NCBI GenBank assembly: GCA_033558025.1
Contig: JAUCEF010000018.1
Location: forward strand, 3,162,001 to 3,226,000
Length of the DNA: 64,000 nucleotides
Reading direction: 5' to 3'
Source: Phytophthora sp. 'mugwort'
Lineage: Eukaryota > Oomycota > Peronosporomycetes > Peronosporales > Peronosporaceae
Below, in pieces: positions 1 to 10,769 of this stretch (its first letter is position 1; each line of letters opens with the position of its first letter). A model generated the notes under the pieces. It worked only from the letters and a program-made list of their open reading frames with translations. It was not told the origin of the DNA and searched no databases. The translations under genes were made by a program, and so were the position numbers.

Positions 1-195
1 GTACATCATGCGTATACAGTTGTTAGAGGCGTAGAAGGCGAGACGGGGCGCGTTTACAGCGTGTGCTGGAGGGCGCTATTACTCTGCATAATGACGGACA
101 GCTCAGAAGTGAAAAGTTAATGATTATAACGTGTGCTGATTGGCTAAAAGCATTTTATTGAGAGATGGCTACGCACATGTAATGTAGCCATGATC

Positions 196-2017
196 TTACT
201 CTACGATGGCGCTGAATGGTAACACGGCGTGGTCTGATGGTTCCGACTGAGCTGGAAGCGACTTTTTCAACAGATCCATAATCGTCTGCAGTTGAGTTTC
301 TTGGCGGCCCAGTTGCGCTTGGAGCTGGAGCTGCAGTAAGAAAAAATGAGTTTCGATAAGGTTAACAAACATGAAGCCTATGGTGAACGGACCTGTGTAG
401 CGTTGAGCCTGTCGACTTGTTCTTGAAGCCGCACGATTGGAGGCGCTGGAGCCACGAACGATGCGTAGTTGTGCGGCGTTGAATAGGTTGATGGAGGGAC
501 TGAAGATGACCGTGTCGCCCCTACTGGAGAGTCCAAGTCGGTTCTGGGAGAGTCCAGATTGCCTACAATGAAGGAAACATCAACACCTGAAATATGTAGC
601 CATCTCAGTGGAATGCGAACATACCTGCGAAAGCGACGTTGCTGGAGCTAAAAGAGCGCAGCTCCCGTGTCAATGACATACGGATCGACTCCTCCATAGC
701 TTGTTCGCTCTTCTGCTCCTGTTTCTTAAGCATAACTTCAACGAAGCCAGAGCCTAGAACAGCACCTAGGATCATGCACAGCGCGTTAATTTTTCTAACC
801 CAAAGATGTGCGATTAACGTTGGAAAAACTCATCTCATTACCAGGAATTGTAAACAAGATGATGCCCCAGAGTGCCAGCAAGGACGAGAAAGCGCGACCC
901 GCGGCAGTAATGGGTACGATGTCGCCGTATCCGAGAGATGTGATGGTCTCGATGGCCCACCAAGAGCATGTGCCGATGCTAGAGAATACATCAGGCTGTG
1001 CTGGGTTCTCTAGGAAGAAGCTTCAACGAATAACAATCACATATTAATATCAACTAGCATTAACAAGATGAACCAAGACGTCCATCACTTACATGGTAGT
1101 AGAGGAGGTTAGCACAATGACAATTGTCAAGTAGCTCACGACTCCGAGTTCCTCTTTTTTCAAAACGAAAATCTCGCGCAGATTCTTCATCGCTCGATAA
1201 GAGCGTTCCAAGTGCAAAAACGACATAATACGAAGCAGACGAAACCCTCTGAGCGTCAAAACGCCCCGCGACGACACAGCCACTCTACAGAAACCATTTT
1301 AATCCGATACCACAGCGTAAGCAATCATTATTTTTTCACCCCAAACCATTCCATCAGACAACGTACTGCTTTTCCAACAAGATCTCCAGGTAGAACGGAA
1401 TTAGCACCACGAGATCAATTAAAGACATTGGTCGGAGCATCCACTTCAACCTGACAATCCCCGGCAGCAGCTCAATTAGCCCGTCACTCCACCAATAATC
1501 CCCCTCCAATGCACCCACCTTCCGCAGACTGGATGTGTGAATCGATCGTCTTCCACGCACGACCAAAGCCGCAGCACGTACTCCACCGTGAAGAGTATCG
1601 TCGACACGTACAAGAACACTTCGTACCAATCGGATGTCGTCACGGCTGCAGCCACGAGGCACCAACAGGTTGTCAGTTCACTATTCTGATCCGTTCCAAG
1701 ATCTGCGGCCTCAACGTACGCGCCGGGCCGATCGGCGAGGCCGACACGTACATGGCCAGCACCACGTTGAGCGTGATGAGCACAAGCACGCACACCTCGA
1801 AGACGTAGGATGCACGCTGCAGCCCCGAGCGTTGCTTGAGCGACGTGCGGTAGTGCAGCAGCGTCCACACGTCGGCGCGCAGTGAGCGAGTGCGATACTC
1901 TGGCGGCGCTCGCCGCTTGGGCGTCCACAAGGTCGTCATCGGCGTGTCTCGCACCGACAATTGTACATCGATGTCGTCGCTCTTGGGCAGTAGTTGTCGC
2001 TGCTCGCCTCGCGCCAT
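196..2017 (-). CDS. Voltage-gated potassium channel, KCNQ/Kv-like, eight exons
   Basis: Six-transmembrane K+ channel subunit expected in the plasma membrane or an endomembrane. I could splice it fully: exons 1720-2017, 1519-1645, 1367-1450, 1093-1284, 842-1020, 625-765, 393-562 and 196-330, all with GT-AG introns of 62-82 nt, giving 441 aa with no stop. Order: a cytosolic N-terminus, S1 (VFEVCVLVLITLNVVLAMYV), S2 (WYEVFLYVSTILFTVEYVLRLW), S3 (SLIDLVVLIPFYLEIL), S4 (RGFRLLRIMSFLHLERSYR, the arginine voltage sensor), S5, then the pore with selectivity filter TITSLGYGD, then an S6 reading ILFTIPGAVLGSGFVEVML. The S6 resembles KCNQ and related channels. The C-terminus is Ser/Pro-rich and ends in a Gln/Leu-rich helix (about residues 385-425) that looks like an assembly coiled coil. 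The start is the first ATG at 2017. Its 5' end abuts a Copia remnant. Subfamily and gating are not determinable here. Confidence 0.88.
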
Positions 2018-2065
2018 GGCAGATATATTTCGCACGTGCGATTGCCCTCTGCTCGAATATTTCGA

Positions 2066-2985
2066 TTAATTTGCGAAAAACGGGCCGAGCCGAAAAATAC
2101 TTAAAAGGGAAAATGTCACACGTGTACAATATGACCTGAGGAACGGAGCGTTGTGCCACTCCTTTGTGCTCGGCCAGATGCTGAGCGCCTTGATTATCCT
2201 CCAACGAATATTCTTGTCCACTTCGAGCCCCACGCCCGTTGCGTAGCCAGCGAAGATGTCGTTTCGCGACTTCGCGTCAAATTTCTTCCGACTGCTTGGA
2301 CACCAAGGCTTGCACCTTGCCTCCAACGACGCGAAGGCTGCTGATGTCTGGTTCCTCGCCTAGCAAAGCCTTCACGGGGGTCTTAGCGCTAAGAAATATC
2401 GTCGGAGAGCGGTTGTGTACGTACGCAGCACAGATGACAGTATCTGCCCAGTATCGCATTGACCGATGAACCCCAAGCATCATCGACCTCCCATCTCCAT
2501 AATGACGCGATTGCCGCGTTCCACCTTTCCATTTTGCTGAGAGTTGTACGAAGCGCTATACTCCTGTGCGACGCTGTTCTTCTTGCAGTAAGTCGCGATC
2601 TCGCTGCCAACGTACTCAGCGCCGTACGATTTCAGGAACGCGACACGGTAGTCCGTGGCACATGCTTTAAGCTTAGCGATGCAGTCCTGGATCGCATTAA
2701 ATTGAATGCGGGAGCTCTTGTCACGAAGAGGTAAGCCATGTCGAGGTGAAACGGTCCAATCACAATGTTAACCAAGGCTGCTTATCCATTTTCGCACTGT
2801 CACCTGCATTGGCCTTACGTAGTCGATCGCAAGTAGATGCTTATTCTTCTGCAGCGACCCAGCTCTTAGCAGTGTATGGTTTCAGTGTCAGCTTTCCGCT
2901 CACGAAGGTGGGGCAGGTCTGCTCCAAAGCCCCTCTCCACGGAAGTTTCAAGTCAACGAGAGCTTGCTGCAGGCGCTGTCTATTC
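2066..2985 (-). mobile_element. Ty1/Copia retrotransposon pol fragment (integrase core), decayed
   Basis: Reading the minus strand from about 2985 down to 2066, pieces of a Copia-type integrase appear in order but in different frames. First comes a stretch with QQNGKVERGNRVI, the conserved end of the integrase core. Then RYWADTVICAAYVHNRSPT and KTPVKALLGEEPDISSLRVV, typical of the region after the core. Then FDAKSRNDIFAGYATGVG. Frameshifts near 2480 and 2280 break the frame. There is no reverse transcriptase part and no LTR nearby, so it is a truncated dead copy. Its downstream end lies within 50-100 bp of the start codon of the K+ channel gene, and its upstream end is cut by the hAT terminal repeat at 2986. 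Confidence 0.75.
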
Positions 2986-4337
2986 TAGTGATGGGGACGT
3001 AAACGGACGGGAACTTCCCGTGAATAAAAATGGGCACTTCATTTTACATCAACAATTTTTAAAAAATAATTATTTAAAAAAAAATTTATTAAGTTAACGT
3101 CAATGACGTGAACCTGCCCGATTAAAACAGGCGTTTTTTTTCTGAAGCTGTCAGGCAAAGATCGACGCAAGCAGTGTGAGTTTCCGTCCTGTTGGAGCAA
3201 GGTCGCTCTTTAAGCTGTGAAGTTGCGGAGGTGTTGGCTAGAGCGAAAGCGGAGGTTTGCAGGGCGCTGATAAGGTTTGTGCGGAGATTACTGAATACTT
3301 ACGCGGGAAGACTGGAGTGTGGAGACTCACGTGGGGAGATTGGAGTGTGAGACTGTATTTTTGAGTGTGGACACTGTTATCTGGTGACGGCTTGGAGGAG
3401 ACAACTGCATAGCGAGGCGGTTTGCAGGGTTTTGCCTGTGTCACACTTGTGGACTACGTCCGAGGGGGATCACCATGGAGGCAAGCTCCTCCTCTTCATC
3501 GCCACCAGTACAACAGCTAAGTTTGTTCAAAAAGCCACGTATTCACAAACAAGAATACTGGTCTTTTGTTGATCTCGTAGCTCTAAGCGAGCAGCTGCCA
3601 GAAGGGAAATTCCACTGGTCATCGTCAGATGCCACTTCGGCGTGCTGCCATAAGTGCAAAGCTACGTTCGACTACAAGTCCGGGAGCAGTGCGAGTATTC
3701 GTAAGCATCTGAGGAGCGAGCATCCAAGGGTGCTAACGAAAGTGCAAGGCGCCATGGCACGAAGCGAAGCCTATGAGAGGATGTTGACGCCCTTGCATCC
3801 AAACGAAAGGCAGGCCCACTGTTTATCTCACCATCCAAACGAGGAAAAAGGCTAAATTAGCAGAAGAAGAGATGGCAACTCGATTTGTTACCGATTGGAT
3901 TGGCAAATGCCTTCGCCCGTTAAGCATCACTGAAGAAAAGGAGCTCAGATTTTTTAATGACATTTGTTCAAACGATCCACTGTACCTACGAGTTATCGTC
4001 CCGACGTACGATTACCGACCGCTTGAAAGCTCACGCACAAGATAAGAGATTGTACGTGAAAGTGGATATTGCCGAAAATGCTGTATTCTTTTGCTTTACT
4101 ACGGATATTTGGACTTCATGCACATCTGAAGGTTTTCTCGCTCTGACTATTCATTTTGTGACCGCTCAGTTTACCCTTGTGAGCTATACGTTGGAAGTTA
4201 TAAGCTTTCCGGGAAGCACTCTGGTGTCCGTATCGTGAACCTTGTTAGCAGTCTGATGTGTAAATGGGGGCTAGACACTTCACGTTTGACGAAAATGTGC
4301 GGGATAATGGCTCAAATGTTGTTAAGGAATTTAACGA
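2986..4337 (+). mobile_element. hAT transposon copy A (BED finger and catalytic N-half, 3'-truncated)
   Basis: Begins at a terminal-repeat-like TAGTGATGGGGACGTAAAC (2986-3004), whose inverse occurs at the end of copy B (6088-6105). An AT-rich leader runs to ATG 3475. ORF 3475-3855 (126 aa) carries a BED zinc finger: CCHKCKATFDYKSG followed by SIRKHLRSEHP. The protein then continues in two other frames. One holds EEEMATRFVTDWIGKCLRPL. The other (3957-4238) holds FCFTTDIWTSCTSEGFLALT, the hAT 'TTDxWTS' catalytic region. At 4337 the homology stops abruptly and unrelated segment S begins. It therefore lacks the C-terminal dimerisation domain and cannot encode active transposase. Confidence 0.82.
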
Positions 4338-4706
4338 CAGGACAAGTACTGGGCATCTCGCACACTCGTGGTGTACACTGTATCAACGAAGCCATGAAAG
4401 TTTTGGTGGAACTCGGAAAATCATCACTATGCATGCCGAGTCCGGATGAAACGGTTTCGTGGATAAGGTTGTTTTCGCTACGCTGGCTTTCCTAGTGTGG
4501 TTGTTCTTTTTATGGTACTTTGGGTCGCACCGCCCGTCCTGCCGACTTCGAGGGATGGTACTGCAGAAAAAGCTACGCAGCTGTCAACGCTCAGGCGGTG
4601 GTGGACTTGCGAGGGGCCTTTCGTTCGCTGTCAATTCGCGTCGGTTCTCAAAACGATCAGTCTCTATGGAATGACTCAGGTGTCAAGAAACGGTAAGGGA
4701 TATCGC
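4338..4706 (+). repeat. Repeat segment S, first copy, between hAT copies A and B
   Basis: A 369-bp segment starting CAGGACAAGTACTGGGC that replaces the 3' half of hAT copy A and runs directly into the internally truncated copy B. It recurs in inverted orientation at 9337-9705 (exact mirror position) and again at 10770-11137, so there are three copies. Short ORFs inside include a hydrophobic stretch (VVFATLAFLVWLFFLWYF) but I recognise no protein family. It may belong to another transposable element or be junction DNA created when the tandem hAT pair formed. Confidence 0.8.
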
Positions 4707-6105
4707 GGTTTGTGCGGAGATTACTGAATACTTACGCGGGAAGACTGGAGTGTGGAGACTCACGTGGGGAGATTGGAGTGTGAGACTGTATTTTTGAGTG
4801 TGGACACTGTTATCTGGTGACGGCTTGGAGGAGACAACTGCATAGCGAGGCGGTTTGCAGGGTTTTGCCTGTGTCACACTTGTGGACTACGTCCGAGGGG
4901 GATCACCATGGAGGCAAGCTCCTCCTCTTCATCGCCACCAGTACAACAGCTAAGTTTGTTCAAAAAGCCACGTATTCACAAACAAGAATACTGGTCTTTT
5001 GTTGATCTCGTAGCTCTAAGCGAGCAGCTGCCAGAAGGGAAATTCCACTGGTCATCGTCAGATGCCACTTCGGCGTGCTGCCATAAGTGCAAAGCTACGT
5101 TCGACTACAAGTCCGGGAGCAGTGCGAGTATTCGTAAGCATCTGAGGAGCGAGCATCCAAGGGTGCTAACGAAAGTGCAAGGCGCCATGGCACGAAGCGA
5201 AGCCTATGAGAGGATGTTGACGCCCTTGCATCCAAACGAAAGGCAGGCCCACTGTTTATCTCACCATCCAAACGAGGAAAAAGGCTAAATTAGCAGAAGA
5301 AGAGATGGCAACTCGATTTGTTACCGATTGGATTGGCAAATGCCTTCGCCCGTTAAGCATCACTGAAGAAAAGGAGCTCAGATTTTTTAATGACATTTGT
5401 TCAAACGATCCACTGTACCTACGAGTTATCGTCCCGACGTACGATCACCGACCGCTTGAAAACTCACGCACAAGATAAGAGATTGTACGTGAAAGTGGAT
5501 ATTGCCGAAAATGCTGTATTCTTTTGCTTTACTACGGATATTTGGACTTCATGCACATCTGAAGGTTTTCTCGCTCTGACTATTCATTTTGTGACCGCTC
5601 AGTTTACCCTTGTGAGCTATACGTTGGAGGTTATAAGCTTTCCGGGAAGCACTCTGGTGTCCGTATCGTGAACCTTGTTAGCAGTCTGATGTGTAAATGG
5701 GGACTAGACACTTCACGTTTGACGAAAATGTGCGGGATAATGGCTCAAATGTTGTTAAGGAATGTAACGAGTTACATGTCGACCACTTTGGTTGTGTAGC
5801 CGACTCGCTGCATCTAGTTGTGTCTGGTGCTCTTGCGAAGACACGCGACGAAGTGGATGCGTCGACTTCAGGAGAAGCCACAGTGTGGCATTTGATGTCG
5901 ATCCTAATTCGAGCTTCGAGGAAAATAGCGACGACGAGGAGGATTTCGCCAGTGAGCTCCTTGGTCACCACCGGAAGCCACCAGAACCAGAGTCCCCTGA
6001 AGGATTGTCGCTGTGTGACCAGGTTAATGCAGAAGTAGGCTGTACTTACTTTGAGAAGTGCAAGCTGCGTGAAAAAACGAAGAACCAGTTACGTCCCCAT
6101 CACTG
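4707..6105 (+). mobile_element. hAT transposon copy B (5'-truncated, reaches its right terminal repeat)
   Basis: Nearly identical to copy A at a fixed offset of 1433 bp (ATG 3475 corresponds to 4908; ORF 3957 to 5390), but starting 288 bp inside the element. Unlike A it continues past 5770 with more transposase sequence (ELHVDHFGCVADSLHLVVSG, then SFEENSDDEEDFASELLGH in a shifted frame). At about 6088 it jumps to an inverted terminal repeat TTACGTCCCCATCACTGG ending near 6105. A one-base deletion near 5898, relative to copy C, breaks the frame, and the C-terminal dimerisation domain is missing. The 8 bp flanking the two outer terminal repeats do not match, so no target-site duplication is visible. 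Confidence 0.82.
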
Positions 6106-7176
6106 GAGGACACGGCGGCCAATAGCGAGCGTGAATGATCGTCAACAGTGCTACGACAAGCCATTTGACTGGCCATATCGATAATCTGGTCGACGTGCAC
6201 ACACTGGACAAGCCGTGCTCGCCGACCGTTGCTTCGGGTGGGACGATGATGGCTACTGATGAGTGTAAGGCACCACAAGCGCGACGACCACGAATGGTGT
6301 GATCTACAAAATGTCATCCATGTACGAGGTCTCGCACGCAATATCGTCTCCGTTGCGGCATCGTCTCGCAATAGCATGGTATTTCAGTTTTTAGTTTCAC
6401 GTGAAAATCACCACATGTACGTGGCGGTGGCATTGAGTGAACAGGTTACTGAAGCTGCCATGAGATGGCCGAATCGCCACACGTAGAAATAGGGCACCGT
6501 CGACTCGGTCATTTGAATAGACTAGTGACGGGGACGTAAACCCAGTTTACGTAAAGTTGCCGTTTTTCCCGTTCCCGTCGGTGGGTTCCCGTTGCCGTTT
6601 TCTTTACGTTAGTTTACGTAAAGTTTGAATACGTTCTGACAGACATATATATTTTTTCAGAAGCCAAGCTTCCTCGACTTGCGGAACTATCTTCGCGATA
6701 TCAGGACACTGGACATGAAGTGATTGGCTTGTCGGCCAGCATGGCGTCTTCGCCCGTGATGCTCGGCCCCGCTGCATTGCTAAGCGGGGTAGCAACGCAT
6801 GGAGTAGCGATGCATGTTGTTACAACCGTGCACAACGTCATCGAGATTTACCAGGGCCGCATGACACTATGGAGCGCAAGCATTATGCTTCTCTTTTGGG
6901 TGGGCGGAAGCAGCATGTAGAGGGTGCGTGTGACATCGCCCGAATTATAACATGTCGCTTTGTATGTTACACTCCGTCAGATGATCATCGTCGGCGAGAC
7001 TGAGCATTGTAAGCAGAAGGTCGAGATCATTGACGAGAGCGGTCAGAAATCAAGGCGCGCAAGACACCGTCCGGCGAAGTGAAGCTGTAGCTTCCGGAAG
7101 TCGATCCCCAATTGTTGTGGCTGAGGTGCTCGAAGAGATGAAGGATCAGGGCGAGCTGACCGGTTAGAAGCCGCAG
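6106..7176. other. Spacer of the inverted repeat: no recognisable gene; isolated hAT-type terminal repeat at 6523
   Basis: About 1.1 kb with only short overlapping ORFs on both strands and no family signature I can name. At 6523-6541 there is another copy of the hAT terminal repeat in the form TAGTGACGGGGACGTAAAC. It is followed by a region in which TTTACGTAAAGT recurs at about 6539 and 6612, flanking C/T-rich DNA. This suggests a small non-autonomous hAT derivative or a solo terminus. A 66-aa ORF at 6720-6920 is Ala/Val-rich and I do not recognise it. Confidence 0.4.
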
Positions 7177-7587
7177 ATGGTTGACGTGGCGACGCCGTCC
7201 GGCGAGACGGAGCAGGTGAACTTTGTGGTCGAGCTCGAGCTTGGCGAGCAGGCTGAAGAGATTATTGACGAGCGTGACCAGACGACGACGATCGAGGTCC
7301 ATGTGGAGGAGACGCTTACTGGCGATGAGGAGATCGTGGTACCGGCTGACGAGGGCGACATCGCTGTAGCCGTCCCGGGGCCGATTGCGGTCGAGAAGGG
7401 GCACTCACTACACACAACCGCGGAGCAAAAAACAGTGGAGGCGACCCATCGCAACGGGCGAGACAGAGCTGTGATTATCGTTGGTGAGCTCGAGTATGGT
7501 GTGCAGAAGGTCGAGGTCGTCCAGACAACCGTGGATCAGTTAAAGGCGGGTGAGTACCGTCGGGTAAGGAGATCGCCAGCCCAGTGA
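7177..7587 (+). CDS. Acidic hypothetical ORF in the palindrome spacer
   Basis: A 136-aa ATG-started ORF, strikingly rich in Glu, Asp and Val (VVELELGEQAEEIIDERDQ; VHVEETLTGDEEIVVPADEG), with alternating short valine/acidic phrases. It has no signal peptide, membrane segment or known motif. Upstream in-frame sequence from 7027 shows the same acidic style in another frame, which suggests a longer ancestral ORF that has been disrupted. It may be a remnant of a low-complexity secreted or transposon-associated protein. I cannot assign a function, and it could be non-coding. Confidence 0.3.
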   Translation: MVDVATPSGETEQVNFVVELELGEQAEEIIDERDQTTTIEVHVEETLTGDEEIVVPADEGDIAVAVPGPIAVEKGHSLHTTAEQKTVEATHRNGRDRAVIIVGELEYGVQKVEVVQTTVDQLKAGEYRRVRRSPAQ

Positions 7588-9336
7588 CATTAGAACAATG
7601 ACGGAATTTATTTACCAAGTACATGCAGTGCTTCAACAGCTAAAAGAAACTCTTACTCTGCATTTCGTCTGTTTCTTCTTAGGTGCTGATATCGTCATGG
7701 TAATCCTCCTCCACCGAGTTGTTGTGGATAAAAATTATATCCCTGACGTTGCATCCAGACAGTCTGTTGCGCCGAGCCGTGATTGCATTGCTACATAAAA
7801 ACAGCGCTCTGACGACACGGAGGGCGCAACGATGCCAACGTACTTCCTCGCAACTGGCGCCAAGAACGGAAAGTCACCCGCATTGTCCTTCCACCATTTT
7901 AAAGCATTTTCGGGTTTGTTTTGACTCGAAGCATTTGACTTTCCTGTGACATATTCTGGTTCTTCGTTTTTTTCACGCAGTTTGCACTTCTCAAAGTACA
8001 GCCCTACTTCTGCATTAACCTGGTCACACAGCGACAATCCTTCAGGGGACTCTGGTTCTGGTGGCTTCCGGTGGTGACCAAGGAGCTCACTGGCGAAATC
8101 CTCCTCGTCGTCGCTATTTTCCTCGAAGCTCGAATTAGGGATCGACATCAAATGCCACACTGTGGCTTCTCCTGAAGTCGACGCATCCACTTCGTCGCGT
8201 GTCTTCGCAAGAGCACCAGACACAACTAGATGCAGCGAGTCGGCTACACAACCAAAGTGGTCGACATGTAACTCGTTACATTCCTTAACAACATTTGAGC
8301 CATTATCCCGCACATTTTCGTCAAACGTGAAGTGTCTAGTCCCCATTTACACATCAGACTGCTAACAAGGTTCACGATACGGACACCAGAGTGCTTCCCG
8401 GAAAGCTTATAACCTCCAACGTATAGCTCACAAGGGTAAACTGAGCGGTCACAAAATGAATAGTCAGAGCGAGAAAACCTTCAGATGTGCATGAAGTCCA
8501 AATATCCGTAGTAAAGCAAAAGAATACAGCATTTTCGGCAATATCCACTTTCACGTACAATCTCTTATCTTGTGCGTGAGTTTTCAAGCGGTCGGTAATC
8601 GTACGTCGGGACGATAACTCGTAGGTACAGTGGATCGTTTGAACAAATGTCATTAAAAAATCTGAGCTCCTTTTCTTCAGTGATGCTTAACGGGCGAAGG
8701 CATTTGCCAATCCAATCGGTAACAAATCGAGTTGCCATCTCTTCTTCTGCTAATTTAGCCTTTTTCCTCGTTTGGATGGTGAGATAAACAGTGGGCCTGC
8801 CTTTCGTTTGGATGCAAGGGCGTCAACATCCTCTCATAGGCTTCGCTTCGTGCCATGGCGCCTTGCACTTTCGTTAGCACCCTTGGATGCTCGCTCCTCA
8901 GATGCTTACGAATACTCGCACTGCTCCCGGACTTGTAGTCGAACGTAGCTTTGCACTTATGGCAGCACGCCGAAGTGGCATCTGACGATGACCAGTGGAA
9001 TTTCCCTTCTGGCAGCTGCTCGCTTAGAGCTACGAGATCAACAAAAGACCAGTATTCTTGTTTGTGAATACGTGGCTTTTTGAACAAACTTAGCTGTTGT
9101 ACTGGTGGCGATGAAGAGGAGGAGCTTGCCTCCATGGTGATCCCCCTCGGACGTAGTCCACAAGTGTGACACAGGCAAAACCCTGCAAACCGCCTCGCTA
9201 TGCAGTTGTCTCCTCCAAGCCGTCACCAGATAACAGTGTCCACACTCAAAAATACAGTCTCACACTCCAATCTCCCCACGTGAGTCTCCACACTCCAGTC
9301 TTCCCGCGTAAGTATTCAGTAATCTCCGCACAAACC
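7588..9336 (-). mobile_element. hAT transposon copy C (most complete 3' end, with dimerisation domain)
   Basis: Mirror of copy B up to position 7955, then continuing where B has been deleted. The minus-strand ORF 7735-8346 (203 aa) runs from the catalytic middle into the C-terminal hAT dimerisation domain: ALKWWKDNAGDFPFLAPVAR then IVAPSVSSERCF, the classic 'LxWWKxN...FPxLAxxAR...SVxSER' motif. It lacks the one-base deletion seen in copy B. The BED-finger ORF is at 8755-9135. Frame breaks between BED, middle and C-terminal parts remain, so it is also dead as a single ORF. The 3' terminal repeat is not clear; 7588-7734 is included only as its probable 3' flank. Confidence 0.82.
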
Positions 9337-9705
9337 GCGATATCCCTTACCGTTTCTTGACACCTGAGTCATTCCATAGAGACTGATCGTTTTGAGAACC
9401 GACGCGAATTGACAGCGAACGAAAGGCCCCTCGCAAGTCCACCACCGCCTGAGCGTTGACAGCTGCGTAGCTTTTTCTGCAGTACCATCCCTCGAAGTCG
9501 GCAGGACGGGCGGTGCGACCCAAAGTACCATAAAAAGAACAACCACACTAGGAAAGCCAGCGTAGCGAAAACAACCTTATCCACGAAACCGTTTCATCCG
9601 GACTCGGCATGCATAGTGATGATTTTCCGAGTTCCACCAAAACTTCCATGGCTTCGTTGATACAGTGTACACCACGAGTGTGCGAGATGCCCAGTACTTG
9701 TCCTG
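9337..9705 (-). repeat. Repeat segment S, second copy (inverted)
   Basis: Reverse complement of 4338-4706 at the exact mirror position, joining hAT copies C and D in the right arm. It differs from the first copy by isolated substitutions, for example the Lys/Glu change in the short ORF M(K/E)VLVELGK. Confidence 0.85.
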
Positions 9706-10769
9706 TCGTTAAATTCCTTAACAACATTTGAGCCATTATCCCGCACATTTTCGTCAAACGTGAAGTGTCTAGTCCCCATTTACACATCAGACTGCTAACA
9801 AGGTTCACGATACGGACACCAGAGTGCTTCCCGGAAAGCTTATAACCTCCAACGTATAGCTCACAAGGGTAAACTGAGCGGTCACAAAATGAATAGTCAG
9901 AGCGAGAAAACCTTCAGATGTGCATGAAGTCCAAATATCCGTAGTAAAGCAAAAGAATACAGCATTTTCGGCAATATCCACTTTCACGTACAATCTCTTA
10001 TCTTGTGCGTGAGCTTTCAAGCGGTCGGTAATCGTACGTCGGGACGATAACTCGTAGGTACAGTGGATCGTTTGAACAAATGTCATTAAAAAATCTGAGC
10101 TCCTTTTCTTCAGTGATGCTTAACGGGCGAAGGCATTTGCCAATCCAATCGGTAACAAATCGAGTTGCCATCTCTTCTTCTGCTAATTTAGCCTTTTTCC
10201 TCGTTTGGATGGTGAGATAAACAGTGGGCCTGCCTTTCGTTTGGATGCAAGGGCGTCAACATCCTCTCATAGGCTTCGCTTCGTGCCATGGCGCCTTGCA
10301 CTTTCGTTAGCACCCTTGGATGCTCGCTCCTCAGATGCTTACGAATACTCGCACTGCTCCCGGACTTGTAGTCGAACGTAGCTTTGCACTTATGGCAGCA
10401 CGCCGAAGTGGCATCTGACGATGACCAGTGGAATTTCCCTTCTGGCAGCTGCTCGCTTAGAGCTACGAGATCAACAAAAGACCAGTATTCTTGTTTGTGA
10501 ATACGTGGCTTTTTGAACAAACTTAGCTGTTGTACTGGTGGCGATGAAGAGGAGGAGCTTGCCTCCATGGTGATCCCCCTCGGACGTAGTCCACAAGTGT
10601 GACACAGGCAAAACCCTGCAAACCGCCTCGCTATGCAGTTGTCTCCTCCAAGCCGTCACCAGATAACAGTGTCCACACTCAAAAATACAGTCTCACACTC
10701 CAATCTCCCCACGTGAGTCTCCACACTCCAGTCTTCCCGCGTAAGTATTCAGTAATCTCCGCACAAACC
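9706..10769 (-). mobile_element. hAT transposon copy D (BED finger and middle part, truncated at both ends)
   Basis: Mirror of copy A from 3274 to 4337: BED-finger ORF at 10188-10568 and middle ORF at 9805-10086, identical in length to those of A. Unlike A it does not carry the 5' leader and terminal repeat (2986-3273 in A). Instead it is preceded on its own strand by a third copy of segment S. So the right arm holds the repeat unit S-hAT-S-hAT, whereas the left holds hAT-S-hAT. Confidence 0.85.

Larger units (their letters stand above)
3274..10769. repeat. Large inverted repeat (2.8 kb arms) made of tandem hAT copies
   Basis: Left arm 3274-6088 and right arm 7955-10769 are reverse complements. 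For every matched landmark the coordinates sum to 14043 or differ from that by one: 3475 pairs with 10568, 4908 with 9135, 5697 with 8346. Each arm contains hAT-segment S-hAT. The 1.87 kb spacer (6089-7954) is not symmetric. A few substitutions distinguish the arms (for example 4268 G against A in its mirror, and the codon changes giving MGARHF/MGTRHF and MKVL/MEVL) and there are compensating one-base indels. So the arms are very similar but not identical. Confidence 0.9.

Noticed and set aside
1089..2204. K+ channel looked like a pseudogene because S1, S2-S3, S4-S5 and the pore lie in different frames
   Set aside because: All frame changes are explained by GT-AG introns of 62-82 nt whose phases match exactly, giving an uninterrupted 441-aa protein.
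2986..6105. Intact hAT transposon bounded by the two terminal repeats
   Set aside because: The 8-bp flanks do not match and the interior is a tandem of two truncated copies with segment S between them, so it is not a single insertion.
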